From Jiulongibacter sp024742395 (GTDB lineage Bacteria > Bacteroidota > Bacteroidia > Cytophagales > Spirosomataceae): DNA of 64,000 bases. Of this stretch, positions 53,701 through 62,120 are shown in pieces. A model generated the notes under the pieces. It did not search any database and had not been told where the DNA came from. It saw only the letters and a program-made list of their open reading frames with translations. Location of the stretch: the NCBI GenBank assembly GCA_965249455.1, contig OZ252236.1:3596001-3660000 (forward strand), given 5' to 3'. Position numbers and translations under genes: made by a program. Position 1 is the first letter of the stretch; every line of letters begins with the position of its first letter.

Positions 53701-53948
53701 TTTTCTCTGTCTAATGGATGAATAAAGTTAAGTAGTTTGGTTCTCAATAAATCCTTTTCGCCCCATAACAAAGTTCTTCTAAAAGATGGATTTACCATTT
53801 TCAGGTAACCGTCAAAGCCAATTACACAAATCATGTCTGACGACACATTGAAAATATCTTGACACGAAAACTGTGGTTGCTCCGCAGCTTTATTTCCAAT
53901 TGCAGCAGCCGATTCAGAAACGGTACTTTTAGATACAGATGTTTTCAC
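50778..53948 (-). CDS. Hybrid histidine kinase: four PAS, HisKA, ATPase, receiver, HPt
   Basis: 1056 residues from the GTG at 53948, with no membrane helix. Order: four PAS domains (~25-540, for example V-S-S-D-M-I-C-V-I-G near 35 and F-F-E-N-S near 425); HisKA (~560-625) with the phospho-acceptor in M-S-H-E-I-R-T-P-M-N; ATPase (~665-785; N-N-A-I-K-F, D-T-G-I-G-I and G-T-G-L-G-L-S); receiver (~810-925; Asp in I-I-L-M-D-L-Q-M-P); and HPt (~965-1050; phospho-acceptor His in E-T-A-H-K-L-K-S). A full His-Asp-His relay in one chain ends at the HPt, with the receiver of the next gene as natural acceptor. It leads the six-gene minus-strand operon. Confidence 0.92.
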   Translation of the reverse strand: MKTSVSKSTVSESAAAIGNKAAEQPQFSCQDIFNVSSDMICVIGFDGYLKMVNPSFRRTLLWGEKDLLRTKLLNFIHPLDREKVEKNLDKIHGKNKTITFSVRFKKKNGEFLNLEWVLNADFKKESIYGIARDLSSVEQTKNELFYEKALLEETNRVAQVGGWELDIKSNRLFWTSLTREIHEVDDDYKVELETAIDFYPEGEDRDRITKLVDNAIQLNLPYDTELQIITPSGKRKWVRAKGRPKFVDGKCEKLIGTFEDISKEKHDRKVLEQLHNHLEAIMEASTETVIIATDLIGNVIYFNSGAERLLGYTAKEVVGRIKPLVFHDKEELIEKAQALSKEYGVEVNPDMDCYTFKARKGLTDSQEYVFISRFGDRATVEVSITPIKNKKAEITGYLTIGVDVTAKNERDKQILDSETRHRLFFENSQVVMYTHDLEGNFISMNSQGAYLLGYEVEELISKNIQDIIPLKTKEEFPKYLKEIRETGKSKGLMEIMDKSGHLKTWMFNNVLTESSDGSEYVIGNVMDLTDRIELEKDLFNAKKAAEYNAQMKDQFLANMSHEIRTPMNAITGFGKLLGKTRNLDSIQRDYVNSINLASSNLLNLINDILDFSKIESGQITIENVRFSLKDQINNVRKILTNEARKKGLLLKCMLDFGLPDMVVGDPTRLNQILVNLMNNAIKFTEEGTVKLEVYMLEETDSVYNIQFEIEDTGIGISKEKIEIIFDRFTQANTNTTRKYGGTGLGLSISKSLVNLQGGEMTVTSEEGKGSKFTFTIPFEKVLEEDFEVKEDYIEEIFEKQDVKVLLVEDNFLNQKLALKVLEIQGFDAKMCENGRKAVELLQHESFDIILMDLQMPEMDGYTAAEYIRKELNLDTPIMAMTAHSIVGEKDKCLSMGMDDYITKPFEPEHLFEKINKLVRRKRNENRTDLTSEKEIEKTEVKEEVRNYVDLSYLKSTCEGDADFEKEMIELSLKNIPQDLALILEGIKETNYRLMKETAHKLKSSFLAIGINHEGILDKLEYDGIEDYRTLESLYFQLENIFEGSRKELENILISNY

Positions 53949-54371
53949 AAGTTGCTTATTTAGATTTAGTATCCTATTTGACCAAAATCAGTAGGATTGT
54001 AAAAATATTCCCGCAAGGATCATTCCATTTGACTCCTTAAAAGCTCTTTGAAGAGCCCCTTTATAACTGCTCAGAAACAAGCCTTTATCCCTAAACTAGA
54101 GTTGGTATAATTAATCATTAATTTCATACAACCAATACGCTCGATGGTGACTTCCGAGAGAAGAAAAAAAAGATGCTTTTTTTTGAAAAAAGTATTCCTC
54201 GGCGGCTCAAACTTTCTTCTCGTATACTCAACACTAAATTTTCTCAGCTATTTATCGCAACTGTTACGAAAGCCGTTCAGATTATTAAGTCTTAGTCCTT
54301 ATATTGAAAATTAAATCGAATTATGGTTTCTGTTCGCAGAGTGCCATTCTTCAATACCTCAACTCTTATAC
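53949..54371. other. Divergent intergenic region upstream of the hybrid kinase and the symporter
   Basis: 423 bases between two divergent genes. A 14-base near-palindrome GCTCTTtgAAGAGC (54043-54056) could be an operator or hairpin. An A8/T8 inverted repeat around gatgc (54164-54184) is low-complexity. I find no exact TAnnTTTG for either gene. Nothing else stands out. Confidence 0.4.
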
Positions 54372-55619
54372 ATGAAAAAACTCTTTACTAATCTTACCTT
54401 TTGGGTACTGACGGCCATTGCAACCGGAGCCTTACTAGGACACTTTAAACCAGATACAGCTATAGAAATGAAAGTCCTGGGCGACAAATTCATTTGGGTT
54501 GTAAAACTTTTTATCCTTCCCATAATATTTCTGACCATTTCACTTGGGATTAGCGGTATGGGAGATTTAAAGAAAGTTGGAAAAGTAGGCGGCAAAGCTT
54601 TAATCTACTTCGAAGTAGTAACTACATTCGCCTTACTAATCGGCATATTCATAGCAAATCTCATACAGCCTGGAAAGGGCGTAATTGCCTCAGGCACTCC
54701 TGGTGCTAACGTAGACCAGTACAGGGAAGGTGCACAGTCCTTCAGTTGGATGGATTTCTTTTCAGAGAATAAGACTATTCAGGTTCTGTTATTTTCTATT
54801 CTGTTTGGAATTTTCTTAAGCAAATACGCTAAAAGTAAGCCTATTATAGATATCCTCACAAAGGCTTCCAAAGTAGTATTTAAAGCCTTGCACTGGGTTA
54901 TGATTTTAGCTCCAATTGGGGCTTTTGGTGGAATGGCCTACACCATTGGAAAACATGGAATAGGCTCACTGGTACCTTTGGGAAAACTGATGATATCTGT
55001 TTATACCACTATGGCAATTTTCATTTTTGCGGTACTGGGCTACATCTTAAATTACTATAAAATTAGCCTTTGGAAATTTCTTAAATACATAAGAGAAGAG
55101 CTTCTCATTGTTTTAGGAACCTCTTCTTCCGAAGCAGCCCTACCCTCATTAATGGAAAAGTTAGAAAGAATGGGATGCTCCAAACCTGTAGTCGGATTGG
55201 TGGTTCCCGCTGGCTATTCTTTCAATTTAGATGGTACCACCATTTACCTCTCAATGGCCACATTATTTTTGGCACAAGTCTTTGGCATTCAACTTTCATT
55301 GGAGCAAATCATCACTGTAATCGGAATTCTAATGGTCACCTCCAAAGGAGCCGCAGGAGTAACGGGAAGTGGTTTTGTAGTGCTGGCGTCCACATTATCA
55401 GCACTAAAAGTAATTCCAATTGAAGGATTAGCTCTTCTTCTTGGGGTAGATAGATTTATGTCAGAAGCCCGGGCAATTACCAATTTTATTGGAAATGGCG
55501 TGGCTACAATATTTCTGGCCAACAATGAAGGAGAATTTGACCGCAATAAAATGGAGTATGCTTTTGGCCACATCGACGAAACTGAAGATATACTTAAAGA
55601 CAATTTCAATATTAAGTAA
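54372..55619 (+). CDS. Dicarboxylate/amino acid:cation symporter (DAACS family)
   Basis: 415 residues with about eight membrane helices. DAACS/GltP-like: serine-rich G-T-S-S-S-E-A-A-L-P near 255 (substrate loop HP1), the NMDGT-equivalent N-L-D-G-T (near 295) in S-F-N-L-D-G-T-T-I-Y, and L-L-G-V-D-R-F-M-S-E-A-R-A with the conserved Asp/Arg. It should import glutamate, aspartate or C4-dicarboxylates with Na+ or H+. Its TAA is directly followed by the ATG of the next gene, so the pair is cotranscribed and perhaps translationally coupled. Confidence 0.92.
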   Translation: MKKLFTNLTFWVLTAIATGALLGHFKPDTAIEMKVLGDKFIWVVKLFILPIIFLTISLGISGMGDLKKVGKVGGKALIYFEVVTTFALLIGIFIANLIQPGKGVIASGTPGANVDQYREGAQSFSWMDFFSENKTIQVLLFSILFGIFLSKYAKSKPIIDILTKASKVVFKALHWVMILAPIGAFGGMAYTIGKHGIGSLVPLGKLMISVYTTMAIFIFAVLGYILNYYKISLWKFLKYIREELLIVLGTSSSEAALPSLMEKLERMGCSKPVVGLVVPAGYSFNLDGTTIYLSMATLFLAQVFGIQLSLEQIITVIGILMVTSKGAAGVTGSGFVVLASTLSALKVIPIEGLALLLGVDRFMSEARAITNFIGNGVATIFLANNEGEFDRNKMEYAFGHIDETEDILKDNFNIK

Positions 55620-56684
55620 ATGAAGAAAAGCATTGTCAATGGAATTCTCACTTTGGTTATCCTTATTACACTATCTATTAGTTTCATTTTAAAAGAAAGT
55701 GGATTCTTTAGGAGTATTGAGCCCCATTTCGCTGGAGAAATAGAAGTTATTCCTTCTCCGCCAGGTATAGAAGATTTAACAATTGATCATAAGACGAAAA
55801 AAATCTATTTCTCCTCTGTAAACAGAAGAGATTCCGATCAAAGGGGCGACTTATTTGTTGGCAATATTGACAATGAAACTTTCGAATTTCAGAATTTGAC
55901 ACAGGCGTTTTCCGATTCACAATTTCGCCCCCATGGTATATCACTTCTCAATAGGTATGGCAAGAATTACCTTTTTACTATTTCACATAGGAATAATCAG
56001 GATGTAGTAGACCGTTTTGAGATTAGCAATGATAGTCTTATTCATCATTATAGATTTACTGATGATCTGCTTATATCACCCAACGACCTTCTGGCAATTG
56101 ACACCGCAACGTTTTATTTCAGTAACGATCATGGCTTAAAACCAAGTCCGGAACGTAGAAGAAAAGACTTTCTATTGGATAAAAACGGATTTATTGTTTT
56201 GTATGATAAAGGCAAAACCACTGTAGTCAGCCATAAAATGGCTTACCCCAATGGCATAGGAATCTCACCGGATCATAAATATGTTTATGTAACGGCTACT
56301 ACAGAAAAAATGGTTTATGTTTTTGAAAAAGACAGAAAATCACACTTGCTGGAATTTAAAGATAAACACAATACTCAATCAGGCGTAGACAATATTGAAG
56401 TAGACCAATTTGGGAACCTGATTATTGGAGCACATCCTAAAATGTTGAAATTTTTAGGTCACGCCACAGATTCTACAAAACTGAGTCCTTCTCAAATACT
56501 CAAAGTGGTTTATTTACCGGAAACCAATTACAAGTTCCTTCAGGAAGAAATATATTTAAATGATGGGACACCGCTTTCTGGGTCGAGCGTTGGTGCATAT
56601 TACCAATGGCCCGATGGAAAAAACGATTTATTGGTGGGTTCTGTATTCGAATCAAAAATTCTCAGATTGCATAGAAAGTTATAA
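55620..56684 (+). CDS. Paraoxonase/SMP-30-like beta-propeller, membrane-anchored
   Basis: 354 residues. One N-terminal hydrophobic helix (~5-24), probably an uncleaved anchor or signal, then a six-bladed propeller. G-I-E-D-L-T-I-D near 50, R-P-H-G-I-S near 105, S-P-N-D-L-L-A-I near 155 and F-Y-F-S-N-D-H-G near 170 follow the calcium-site and active-site pattern of paraoxonases/arylesterases, and N-G-I-G-I-S-P-D-H-K follows. Such enzymes hydrolyse lactones or aryl esters. It starts on the base after the symporter stop codon, an unusual pairing. The substrate is unknown; lactone quenching is possible. Confidence 0.78.
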   Translation: MKKSIVNGILTLVILITLSISFILKESGFFRSIEPHFAGEIEVIPSPPGIEDLTIDHKTKKIYFSSVNRRDSDQRGDLFVGNIDNETFEFQNLTQAFSDSQFRPHGISLLNRYGKNYLFTISHRNNQDVVDRFEISNDSLIHHYRFTDDLLISPNDLLAIDTATFYFSNDHGLKPSPERRRKDFLLDKNGFIVLYDKGKTTVVSHKMAYPNGIGISPDHKYVYVTATTEKMVYVFEKDRKSHLLEFKDKHNTQSGVDNIEVDQFGNLIIGAHPKMLKFLGHATDSTKLSPSQILKVVYLPETNYKFLQEEIYLNDGTPLSGSSVGAYYQWPDGKNDLLVGSVFESKILRLHRKL

Positions 56685-56870
56685 ACTTTAACTACACTCA
56701 TATTATTGACGTTCATTTATTAAATCAACACCTCAAAGTGCGAAATATTAGATGCCGAAAGCATCAAGAAACAAAAGATTCAAAATGAGGCCGTAAAGTA
56801 TGAATTTAAGCTATTTGCAAGGCTATGATTCAGGGGTTAACTAACTTGCAGCCACAATCAGACCTACGAT

Positions 56871-59144
56871 ATGAGTAAAGAACAAAACTTGAAAAAAGAA
56901 GCCTTAGACTATCATGAGAAAGGCCGTCCTGGTAAAATAGAAGTAATCCCTACAAAAGAATATGCCAATCAGAGAGACCTTTCTTTAGCCTACTCTCCTG
57001 GTGTGGCTGAACCGTGCCTGGAAATAGAAAAAAACAAAGATCTGGTTTATAATTACACCGCCAAAGGAAACCTGGTAGCGGTAATTAGTAATGGTACGGC
57101 CGTTTTGGGTTTAGGGGATATTGGCCCCGAGGCAAGTAAACCTGTTATGGAAGGAAAGGGTTTATTGTTCAAAATATACGCAGATATAGATGTCTTTGAT
57201 ATTGAACTTAATACCAAAGATCCTGAAGAGTTTATTAGAACTGTCAAAATCCTTGAGCCAACATTTGGTGGCGTAAATCTTGAAGATATATCTGCTCCCG
57301 AGTGCTTCATTATTGAAGAAAGATTAAAAAAAGAGCTTGACATTCCTGTAATGCATGATGATCAGCACGGTACGGCCATTATATCTGCCGCAGCCTTAAA
57401 GAATGCTCTTGAAATTCAGAAAAAAGACATCACAAAGGTTAAAATAGTTGTTAATGGAGCAGGGGCTTCGGCAGTTTCCTGTACCAAGCTATACAGAGCC
57501 TTAGGGGCCAGGAAAGAAAATATCTTTATGTTCGACAGCAGTGGTTTAATTCACTCATCAAGAACAAATCTGAATGGTAAAAAACCTGAATTTATAAATG
57601 ATAATATGCCTGCGAATACAACACTTGAAGAAGGTGTGAAGGGGGCAGACGTATTCATTGGCTTATCAAAAGGCAACGTGCTGAGCAAAGAAATGGTAAA
57701 AAGTATGGCAAAAAACTGTATTGTTTTTGCCATGGCAAACCCAAATCCGGAAATTACTTATGAAGATGCCACAGCCGCACGTAAGGACATTATTATGGCA
57801 ACAGGCCGTTCTGACTATCCAAATCAGGTGAATAACGTTCTGGGCTTCCCTTACATCTTTAGAGGTGCTTTGGATGTACGATCTAAAGAGATCAACGAAG
57901 AAATGAAAATGGCTGCGGTTTTGGCTTTAGCAGAACTCGCAAAAAAGCCCGTTCCGGACATGGTGAATATGGCTTATGGTGAAGACAATCTAAGTTTTGG
58001 ACCTAATTATATCATACCGAAACCTGTAGACCCTCGCTTACTAGTAACTGTAGCACCTGCTGTAGCAAAAGCTGCAATAGAAACTGGAGTGGCCCGACAG
58101 TCAATTACTGATTGGGATCAATATGAACTGCAACTCTCTAAACGTCTAGGACAAGACAACAGTCTTCTTAAAATCATTCACAATAAAGCCAAGAAGAATC
58201 CGAAACGAGTGGTTTTTGCTGATGCTGAAAATTTAAGCGTACTAAAAGCAGCTCAACAAGTGGTAAACGAAGGTATTGCAATACCTATACTTCTGGGTAA
58301 CCATAAAAAGATTGATAAGCTTATTGAGGCTAATCAGCTTCAACTGGACGGAGTAGAAAAGATTGATCCGTTAAGAGCACCAAAGGATACTATCAAATTA
58401 TACGGCGACCTCTTTTACGAAAAAAGAAAGAAAAAGGGCTTTACTTTTGCCGAAGCACATAATATCATGAAAAGGAGATCTTATTATGGAGCCATGATGG
58501 TAGAAAATGGAGCAGCAGATGCCATGATTGGTGGTTTAACGCACAGTTATCCGGATACAATTAGACCGGCACTTCAAATTATCGGTAAGCAAGTTGGCTT
58601 AAAAAAGGTGTCTGGAATGTATATTCTTATGAGTCGCTTTGGACCCTTGTTTTTGGCCGATACTACAATCAACTTTGATCCTTCAGTGGAAGAGTTGGTC
58701 GAAATTGCTGAACTTGCTGCTGCGGAGGTGAAAAAATTCAATATAGTGCCAAGAATCTCTTTCTTAACTTATTCAAATTTTGGTTCGGTCTCCAATGGTC
58801 CTGCACCAATTAAAATGAGAGCAGCTGTAGATATTCTTCAAAAGAAATATCCTGACATGATTGTTGAAGGAGAAATGCAGGCACACCTTGCTTTTGACAA
58901 TGACCTTCTGAATACTAACCATCCATTTAGCCGATTGTCTGATGGAGGTGCAAATACATTCATATTCCCCAACCTTTCTTCAGCCAATATTGCCTACAAT
59001 ATGGTAAAAGAAGTAGCGAATATTGAGAAGATTGGGCCGATCGTATTAGGCCTTAGAAAGCCCGTTAAAGTCCTTCAAATGGGTGCATCTGTAAGAGAAA
59101 TTGTAAATATGGTTAGCTTAGCGGTGGTGGATGCCGGGTATTGA
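56871..59144 (+). CDS. maeB: NADP-dependent malic enzyme with C-terminal phosphotransacetylase domain
   Basis: 757 residues, the size of E. coli MaeB. N-terminal malic domain (~20-160; Y-S-P-G-V-A-E-P-C and the catalytic Tyr/Lys region G-D-I-G-P-E-A-S-K-P-V-M-E-G-K), NAD(P)-binding domain (~165-400; V-N-G-A-G-A-S-A), and a C-terminal phosphate acetyl/butyryltransferase-like domain (~430-757; G-A-A-D-A-M-I-G-G, P-D-T-I-R-P-A-L). It decarboxylates malate to pyruvate and makes NADPH; the C-terminal domain is regulatory in known cases and usually not catalytic. It appears to be a single-gene unit and could act on malate brought in by the neighbouring symporter. Confidence 0.95.
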   Translation: MSKEQNLKKEALDYHEKGRPGKIEVIPTKEYANQRDLSLAYSPGVAEPCLEIEKNKDLVYNYTAKGNLVAVISNGTAVLGLGDIGPEASKPVMEGKGLLFKIYADIDVFDIELNTKDPEEFIRTVKILEPTFGGVNLEDISAPECFIIEERLKKELDIPVMHDDQHGTAIISAAALKNALEIQKKDITKVKIVVNGAGASAVSCTKLYRALGARKENIFMFDSSGLIHSSRTNLNGKKPEFINDNMPANTTLEEGVKGADVFIGLSKGNVLSKEMVKSMAKNCIVFAMANPNPEITYEDATAARKDIIMATGRSDYPNQVNNVLGFPYIFRGALDVRSKEINEEMKMAAVLALAELAKKPVPDMVNMAYGEDNLSFGPNYIIPKPVDPRLLVTVAPAVAKAAIETGVARQSITDWDQYELQLSKRLGQDNSLLKIIHNKAKKNPKRVVFADAENLSVLKAAQQVVNEGIAIPILLGNHKKIDKLIEANQLQLDGVEKIDPLRAPKDTIKLYGDLFYEKRKKKGFTFAEAHNIMKRRSYYGAMMVENGAADAMIGGLTHSYPDTIRPALQIIGKQVGLKKVSGMYILMSRFGPLFLADTTINFDPSVEELVEIAELAAAEVKKFNIVPRISFLTYSNFGSVSNGPAPIKMRAAVDILQKKYPDMIVEGEMQAHLAFDNDLLNTNHPFSRLSDGGANTFIFPNLSSANIAYNMVKEVANIEKIGPIVLGLRKPVKVLQMGASVREIVNMVSLAVVDAGY

Positions 59145-59204
59145 TTCGCTTTATATCTAGCCCGGTCAAAAGCTAATTTAGTTTCTTTCGGCACAGATAT
59201 TGTT

Positions 59205-59212
59205 TATTTTTG
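59205..59212 (+). promoter_or_regulatory. Candidate -7 promoter element for the pseudaminic acid cluster
   Basis: TATTTTTG matches TAnnTTTG, 61 bases upstream of the pseB ATG. The -33 region has only a weak TTTC. Confidence 0.4.
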
Positions 59213-59273
59213 ATTGTGACATGATTTGACTTTAGTCTTTTCATGTCACGTTAATTTAATGCTTGACTAATAA

Positions 59274-60293
59274 ATGAATTCATATCTAGACGATAAGGCT
59301 ATTCTTATCACGGGAGGAACAGGCTCTTTGGGCCAGGCCTTGACCAAACATATTATTGAAAACGCTCCTAAAATTAAACGCTTGGTCATATTTTCTCGTG
59401 ATGAACAAAAGCAATTCGAAATGGCCCAATTGTTTCCCAATGAAAAATATCCATTCATTCGGTATTTTATTGGAGACATTAGAGATTTTGAACGTCTTAA
59501 ACGAGCATTAAAGGGGATTGACTATGTCATTCATGCAGCGGCAATGAAACATGTCCCTATCGCAGAATACAACCCAATGGAATGCATTAAGACAAATGTC
59601 TTGGGAGCAGAAAATGTGATAAACGCTTGTCTGGAAACAGAGGTAAAAAAAGTAGTGGCTTTATCAACAGACAAGGCCTGTGCTCCAATAAACTTATATG
59701 GAGCGACAAAGCTGGCTTCAGATAAACTATTTATTGCTGCTAATAATATTACCGGTGCGAATAAAATTAATTTTTCTGTGGTAAGGTATGGTAATGTAAT
59801 GGGGTCGAATGGCTCTGTGATACCTTTTTTCCTAAAAAAGAAAAAAGAGGGTATACTTCCTATTACTGAACCTAATATGACACGTTTTAATATTCCAATT
59901 CAAGGTGGCGTGGATATGGTAATGCATGCATTAAAAAACGCTTGGGGTGGTGAGATTTTTGTTCCAAAAATTCCGTCATATAAAATTTTAGATCTGGCAG
60001 AGGCTATTGGTCCTGAGTGTGAAAAGCCTGTTATCGGAATCAGACCAGGAGAAAAAATTCACGAAGAAATGATATCTGAATCTGATTCATTTTTCACTTA
60101 TGATTTAGGTAAGTATTATTCCATTTTACCTTCAAAACCAAAATGGAACTTGTCTGAATTTATCGCCGCACATGATGCTATCAAAGTTAAAGAAGGATTT
60201 AAATATAACTCCGGAACCAATACAGATTGGGAATCAATTGAGAATTTACGCTTACTTATAAAAGAGCATGTTGACCCCTTTTTTCAGCCATGA
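59274..60293 (+). CDS. pseB: UDP-N-acetylglucosamine 4,6-dehydratase (inverting), PseB
   Basis: 339 residues, extended SDR. T-G-G-T-G-S-L-G-Q-A-L near residue 14 binds NADP, with S-T-D-K-A-C and Y-G-A-T-K (Tyr/Lys) near 145. The opening L-D-D-K-A-I-L-I-T-G-G-T-G-S and the end typical of PseB separate it from non-inverting dehydratases. It converts UDP-GlcNAc to the 4-keto-6-deoxy-L-arabino intermediate, the first step to pseudaminic acid. The TGA overlaps the next start by 4 bases (ATGA). It is the first gene of the cluster. Confidence 0.93.
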   Translation: MNSYLDDKAILITGGTGSLGQALTKHIIENAPKIKRLVIFSRDEQKQFEMAQLFPNEKYPFIRYFIGDIRDFERLKRALKGIDYVIHAAAMKHVPIAEYNPMECIKTNVLGAENVINACLETEVKKVVALSTDKACAPINLYGATKLASDKLFIAANNITGANKINFSVVRYGNVMGSNGSVIPFFLKKKKEGILPITEPNMTRFNIPIQGGVDMVMHALKNAWGGEIFVPKIPSYKILDLAEAIGPECEKPVIGIRPGEKIHEEMISESDSFFTYDLGKYYSILPSKPKWNLSEFIAAHDAIKVKEGFKYNSGTNTDWESIENLRLLIKEHVDPFFQP

Positions 60294-61438
60294 ACATAAT
60301 ACCTTACGGAAGGCAGAATATTGATTCTCATGATATTGAAGCAGTTTCAAGAATTCTGAATTCTGATTTCCTGACCCAAGGGCCAGCAGTAGAAGAGTTT
60401 GAAAATGCATTTGCAAAGTATATTGGTAGTACTTTCGCCATAGCGGTTAGCAATGGAACCGCAGCTTTGCACCTGTGTAACTTAGCTCTTGATGTTAATG
60501 AAAACTCAAATGTAATTACCTCGCCCATTACCTTCGCAGCATCCGCTAATTCTGTTAGGTATTGTAATGGAAATATTTTCTTTGCTGACATTGACCCAGA
60601 AACACTAACTCTTGACCCAGAAAAGGTAGTAGAATTAATTGAAAGTAAACCAAAAGGTTTTTTTCAGGGAATTATTCCTGTAGATCTGGCTGGCTACCCT
60701 GTTAATTTAGAAGCTTTTAGAAAAATAGCTGATAAATATGGTTTATGGATTATAGAAGACGCGTGTCATGCTCCGGGAGGATGGTTTACTGATAGTAATA
60801 ATGTTCAGCAAAATTGTGGAAATGGAGTTTATGCTGATTTAGCTATTTTCTCTTTTCATCCGGTAAAACATATAGCCTGCGGCGAGGGCGGAATGGTAAC
60901 CACAAATGACAAAGCACTGTATGAAAGGATAAAAATGTTGAGAACGCATGGTATTACTAAAGATCCTAAAAAGATGAAAAGAAGCGACGGAGGCTGGTAT
61001 TATGAAATGCAGGAGCTTGGTTTTAATTATCGAATGCCTGATATCTTGTGTGCTCTTGGAACTTCTCAATTAAAAAAGGCAGATGAAGGAATCGCCAAAA
61101 GAAAAGTCATTGCTAAAAAATATGATGATGAACTAAAACATCTTAATCTGGAACTAAGATCTTGCCCATTTGACAAAGGCCATGCTTATCATCTTTATAT
61201 AATTGAAACAAATAAACGAGCAGAATTATACGAGTTTCTTAAGCAAAAAGGGATTTACTGTCAGGTACATTATATTCCTGTACATAAGCTTCCCTATTAC
61301 GAAGAACTTTATGGGGAGCAGCATTTTATAAATGCTGAGAATTATTATAATCGAGGGCTGAGTTTGCCTATGTATCCTGGTTTAAGTATTGACGAGCAAG
61401 ATTTCGTTATTCAATGCATCAAAGATTTCTATGAATAA
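60290..61438 (+). CDS. pseC: UDP-4-amino-4,6-dideoxy-N-acetyl-beta-L-altrosamine transaminase, PseC
   Basis: 382 residues, DegT/DnrJ/EryC1 aminotransferase. N-terminal P-Y-G-R-Q-x-I-D...D-I-E-A-V, F-L-T-Q-G-P, S-N-G-T-A-A-L-H near 60, and the PLP Lys in F-S-F-H-P-V-K-H-I-A-C-G-E-G-G near 190. It transfers an amino group (usually from Glu) to C4 of the PseB product. The stop overlaps the pseF ATG by 8 bases. Confidence 0.93.
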   Translation: MNIIPYGRQNIDSHDIEAVSRILNSDFLTQGPAVEEFENAFAKYIGSTFAIAVSNGTAALHLCNLALDVNENSNVITSPITFAASANSVRYCNGNIFFADIDPETLTLDPEKVVELIESKPKGFFQGIIPVDLAGYPVNLEAFRKIADKYGLWIIEDACHAPGGWFTDSNNVQQNCGNGVYADLAIFSFHPVKHIACGEGGMVTTNDKALYERIKMLRTHGITKDPKKMKRSDGGWYYEMQELGFNYRMPDILCALGTSQLKKADEGIAKRKVIAKKYDDELKHLNLELRSCPFDKGHAYHLYIIETNKRAELYEFLKQKGIYCQVHYIPVHKLPYYEELYGEQHFINAENYYNRGLSLPMYPGLSIDEQDFVIQCIKDFYE

Positions 61439-62120
61439 TGTTGCCATAATACCGGCAAGAGGAGGAAGTAAACGAATTCCAAATAAGAATATTAAACTAT
61501 TTTTAGGAAAACCCATTATTTCGTACCCTATCAAAATAGCCCTGGAATCAAATCTCTTCAAGCGTGTTATAGTCTCTACAGATAGTGAAGAAATAGCTGA
61601 CATAGCCATAAAATACGGTGCAGAAGTGCCTTTTTTAAGATCTTCAAAAAACTCAGACGACTATGCAACAACCAATGATGTTTTAAAGGAGGTATTGGCG
61701 AATCTTGTTTCAGATTTTGATAAGTTCTGTTGCATATATCCTACTTCTCCCTTGTTGGATGTCAGGAGTCTTGAATTAGGTTTAAAAAAACTGACAGATG
61801 AAAATTTTGATACAGTGTTTCCTGTTGTAAGTTTTTCATACCCAATTTTGAGATCGCTTAAAATAGACGATAAAGGAAAGGCAGAAATGAACTGGCCTGA
61901 GTTTAAAAATTCAAGGTCTCAGGATTTACCAAAAGCATATCATGACTCGGGTATGTTTTATTGGGCTAAAACCTTAGATTTTTTAGCTTCTGGAAGTTTA
62001 TGGACCTCGAACTCCGGAGTCATAGAATTACCCGAAAGTAAAGTTCAGGATATAGATACGCTTTCAGACTGGTCTATTGCCGAATTAAAATATAAACTGC
62101 TTCACAATGAGAACATATAA
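61431..62120 (+). CDS. pseF: Pseudaminic acid cytidylyltransferase, PseF
   Basis: 229 residues from the ATG at 61431. The frame is open upstream to 61389, but that part lies within pseC and the family starts M-x-x-V-A-I-I-P-A-R-G-G-S-K-R-I-P. That motif with N-K-N-I-K is the CMP-sugar nucleotidyltransferase signature, and Y-P-T-S-P-L-L-D and H-D-S-G-M-F-Y-W follow. It activates pseudaminic acid with CTP to CMP-Pse, the donor for glycosyltransferases. The last 14 bases overlap the next gene. Confidence 0.92.
   Translation: MNNVAIIPARGGSKRIPNKNIKLFLGKPIISYPIKIALESNLFKRVIVSTDSEEIADIAIKYGAEVPFLRSSKNSDDYATTNDVLKEVLANLVSDFDKFCCIYPTSPLLDVRSLELGLKKLTDENFDTVFPVVSFSYPILRSLKIDDKGKAEMNWPEFKNSRSQDLPKAYHDSGMFYWAKTLDFLASGSLWTSNSGVIELPESKVQDIDTLSDWSIAELKYKLLHNENI

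Noticed and set aside
54164..54184. A8/T8 inverted repeat considered as a terminator
   Set aside because: No gene ends nearby and the stem is only A-T pairs; likely low-complexity DNA.
61389..61430. Upstream start for pseF
   Set aside because: It is inside pseC, and the family motif begins right after the ATG at 61431.
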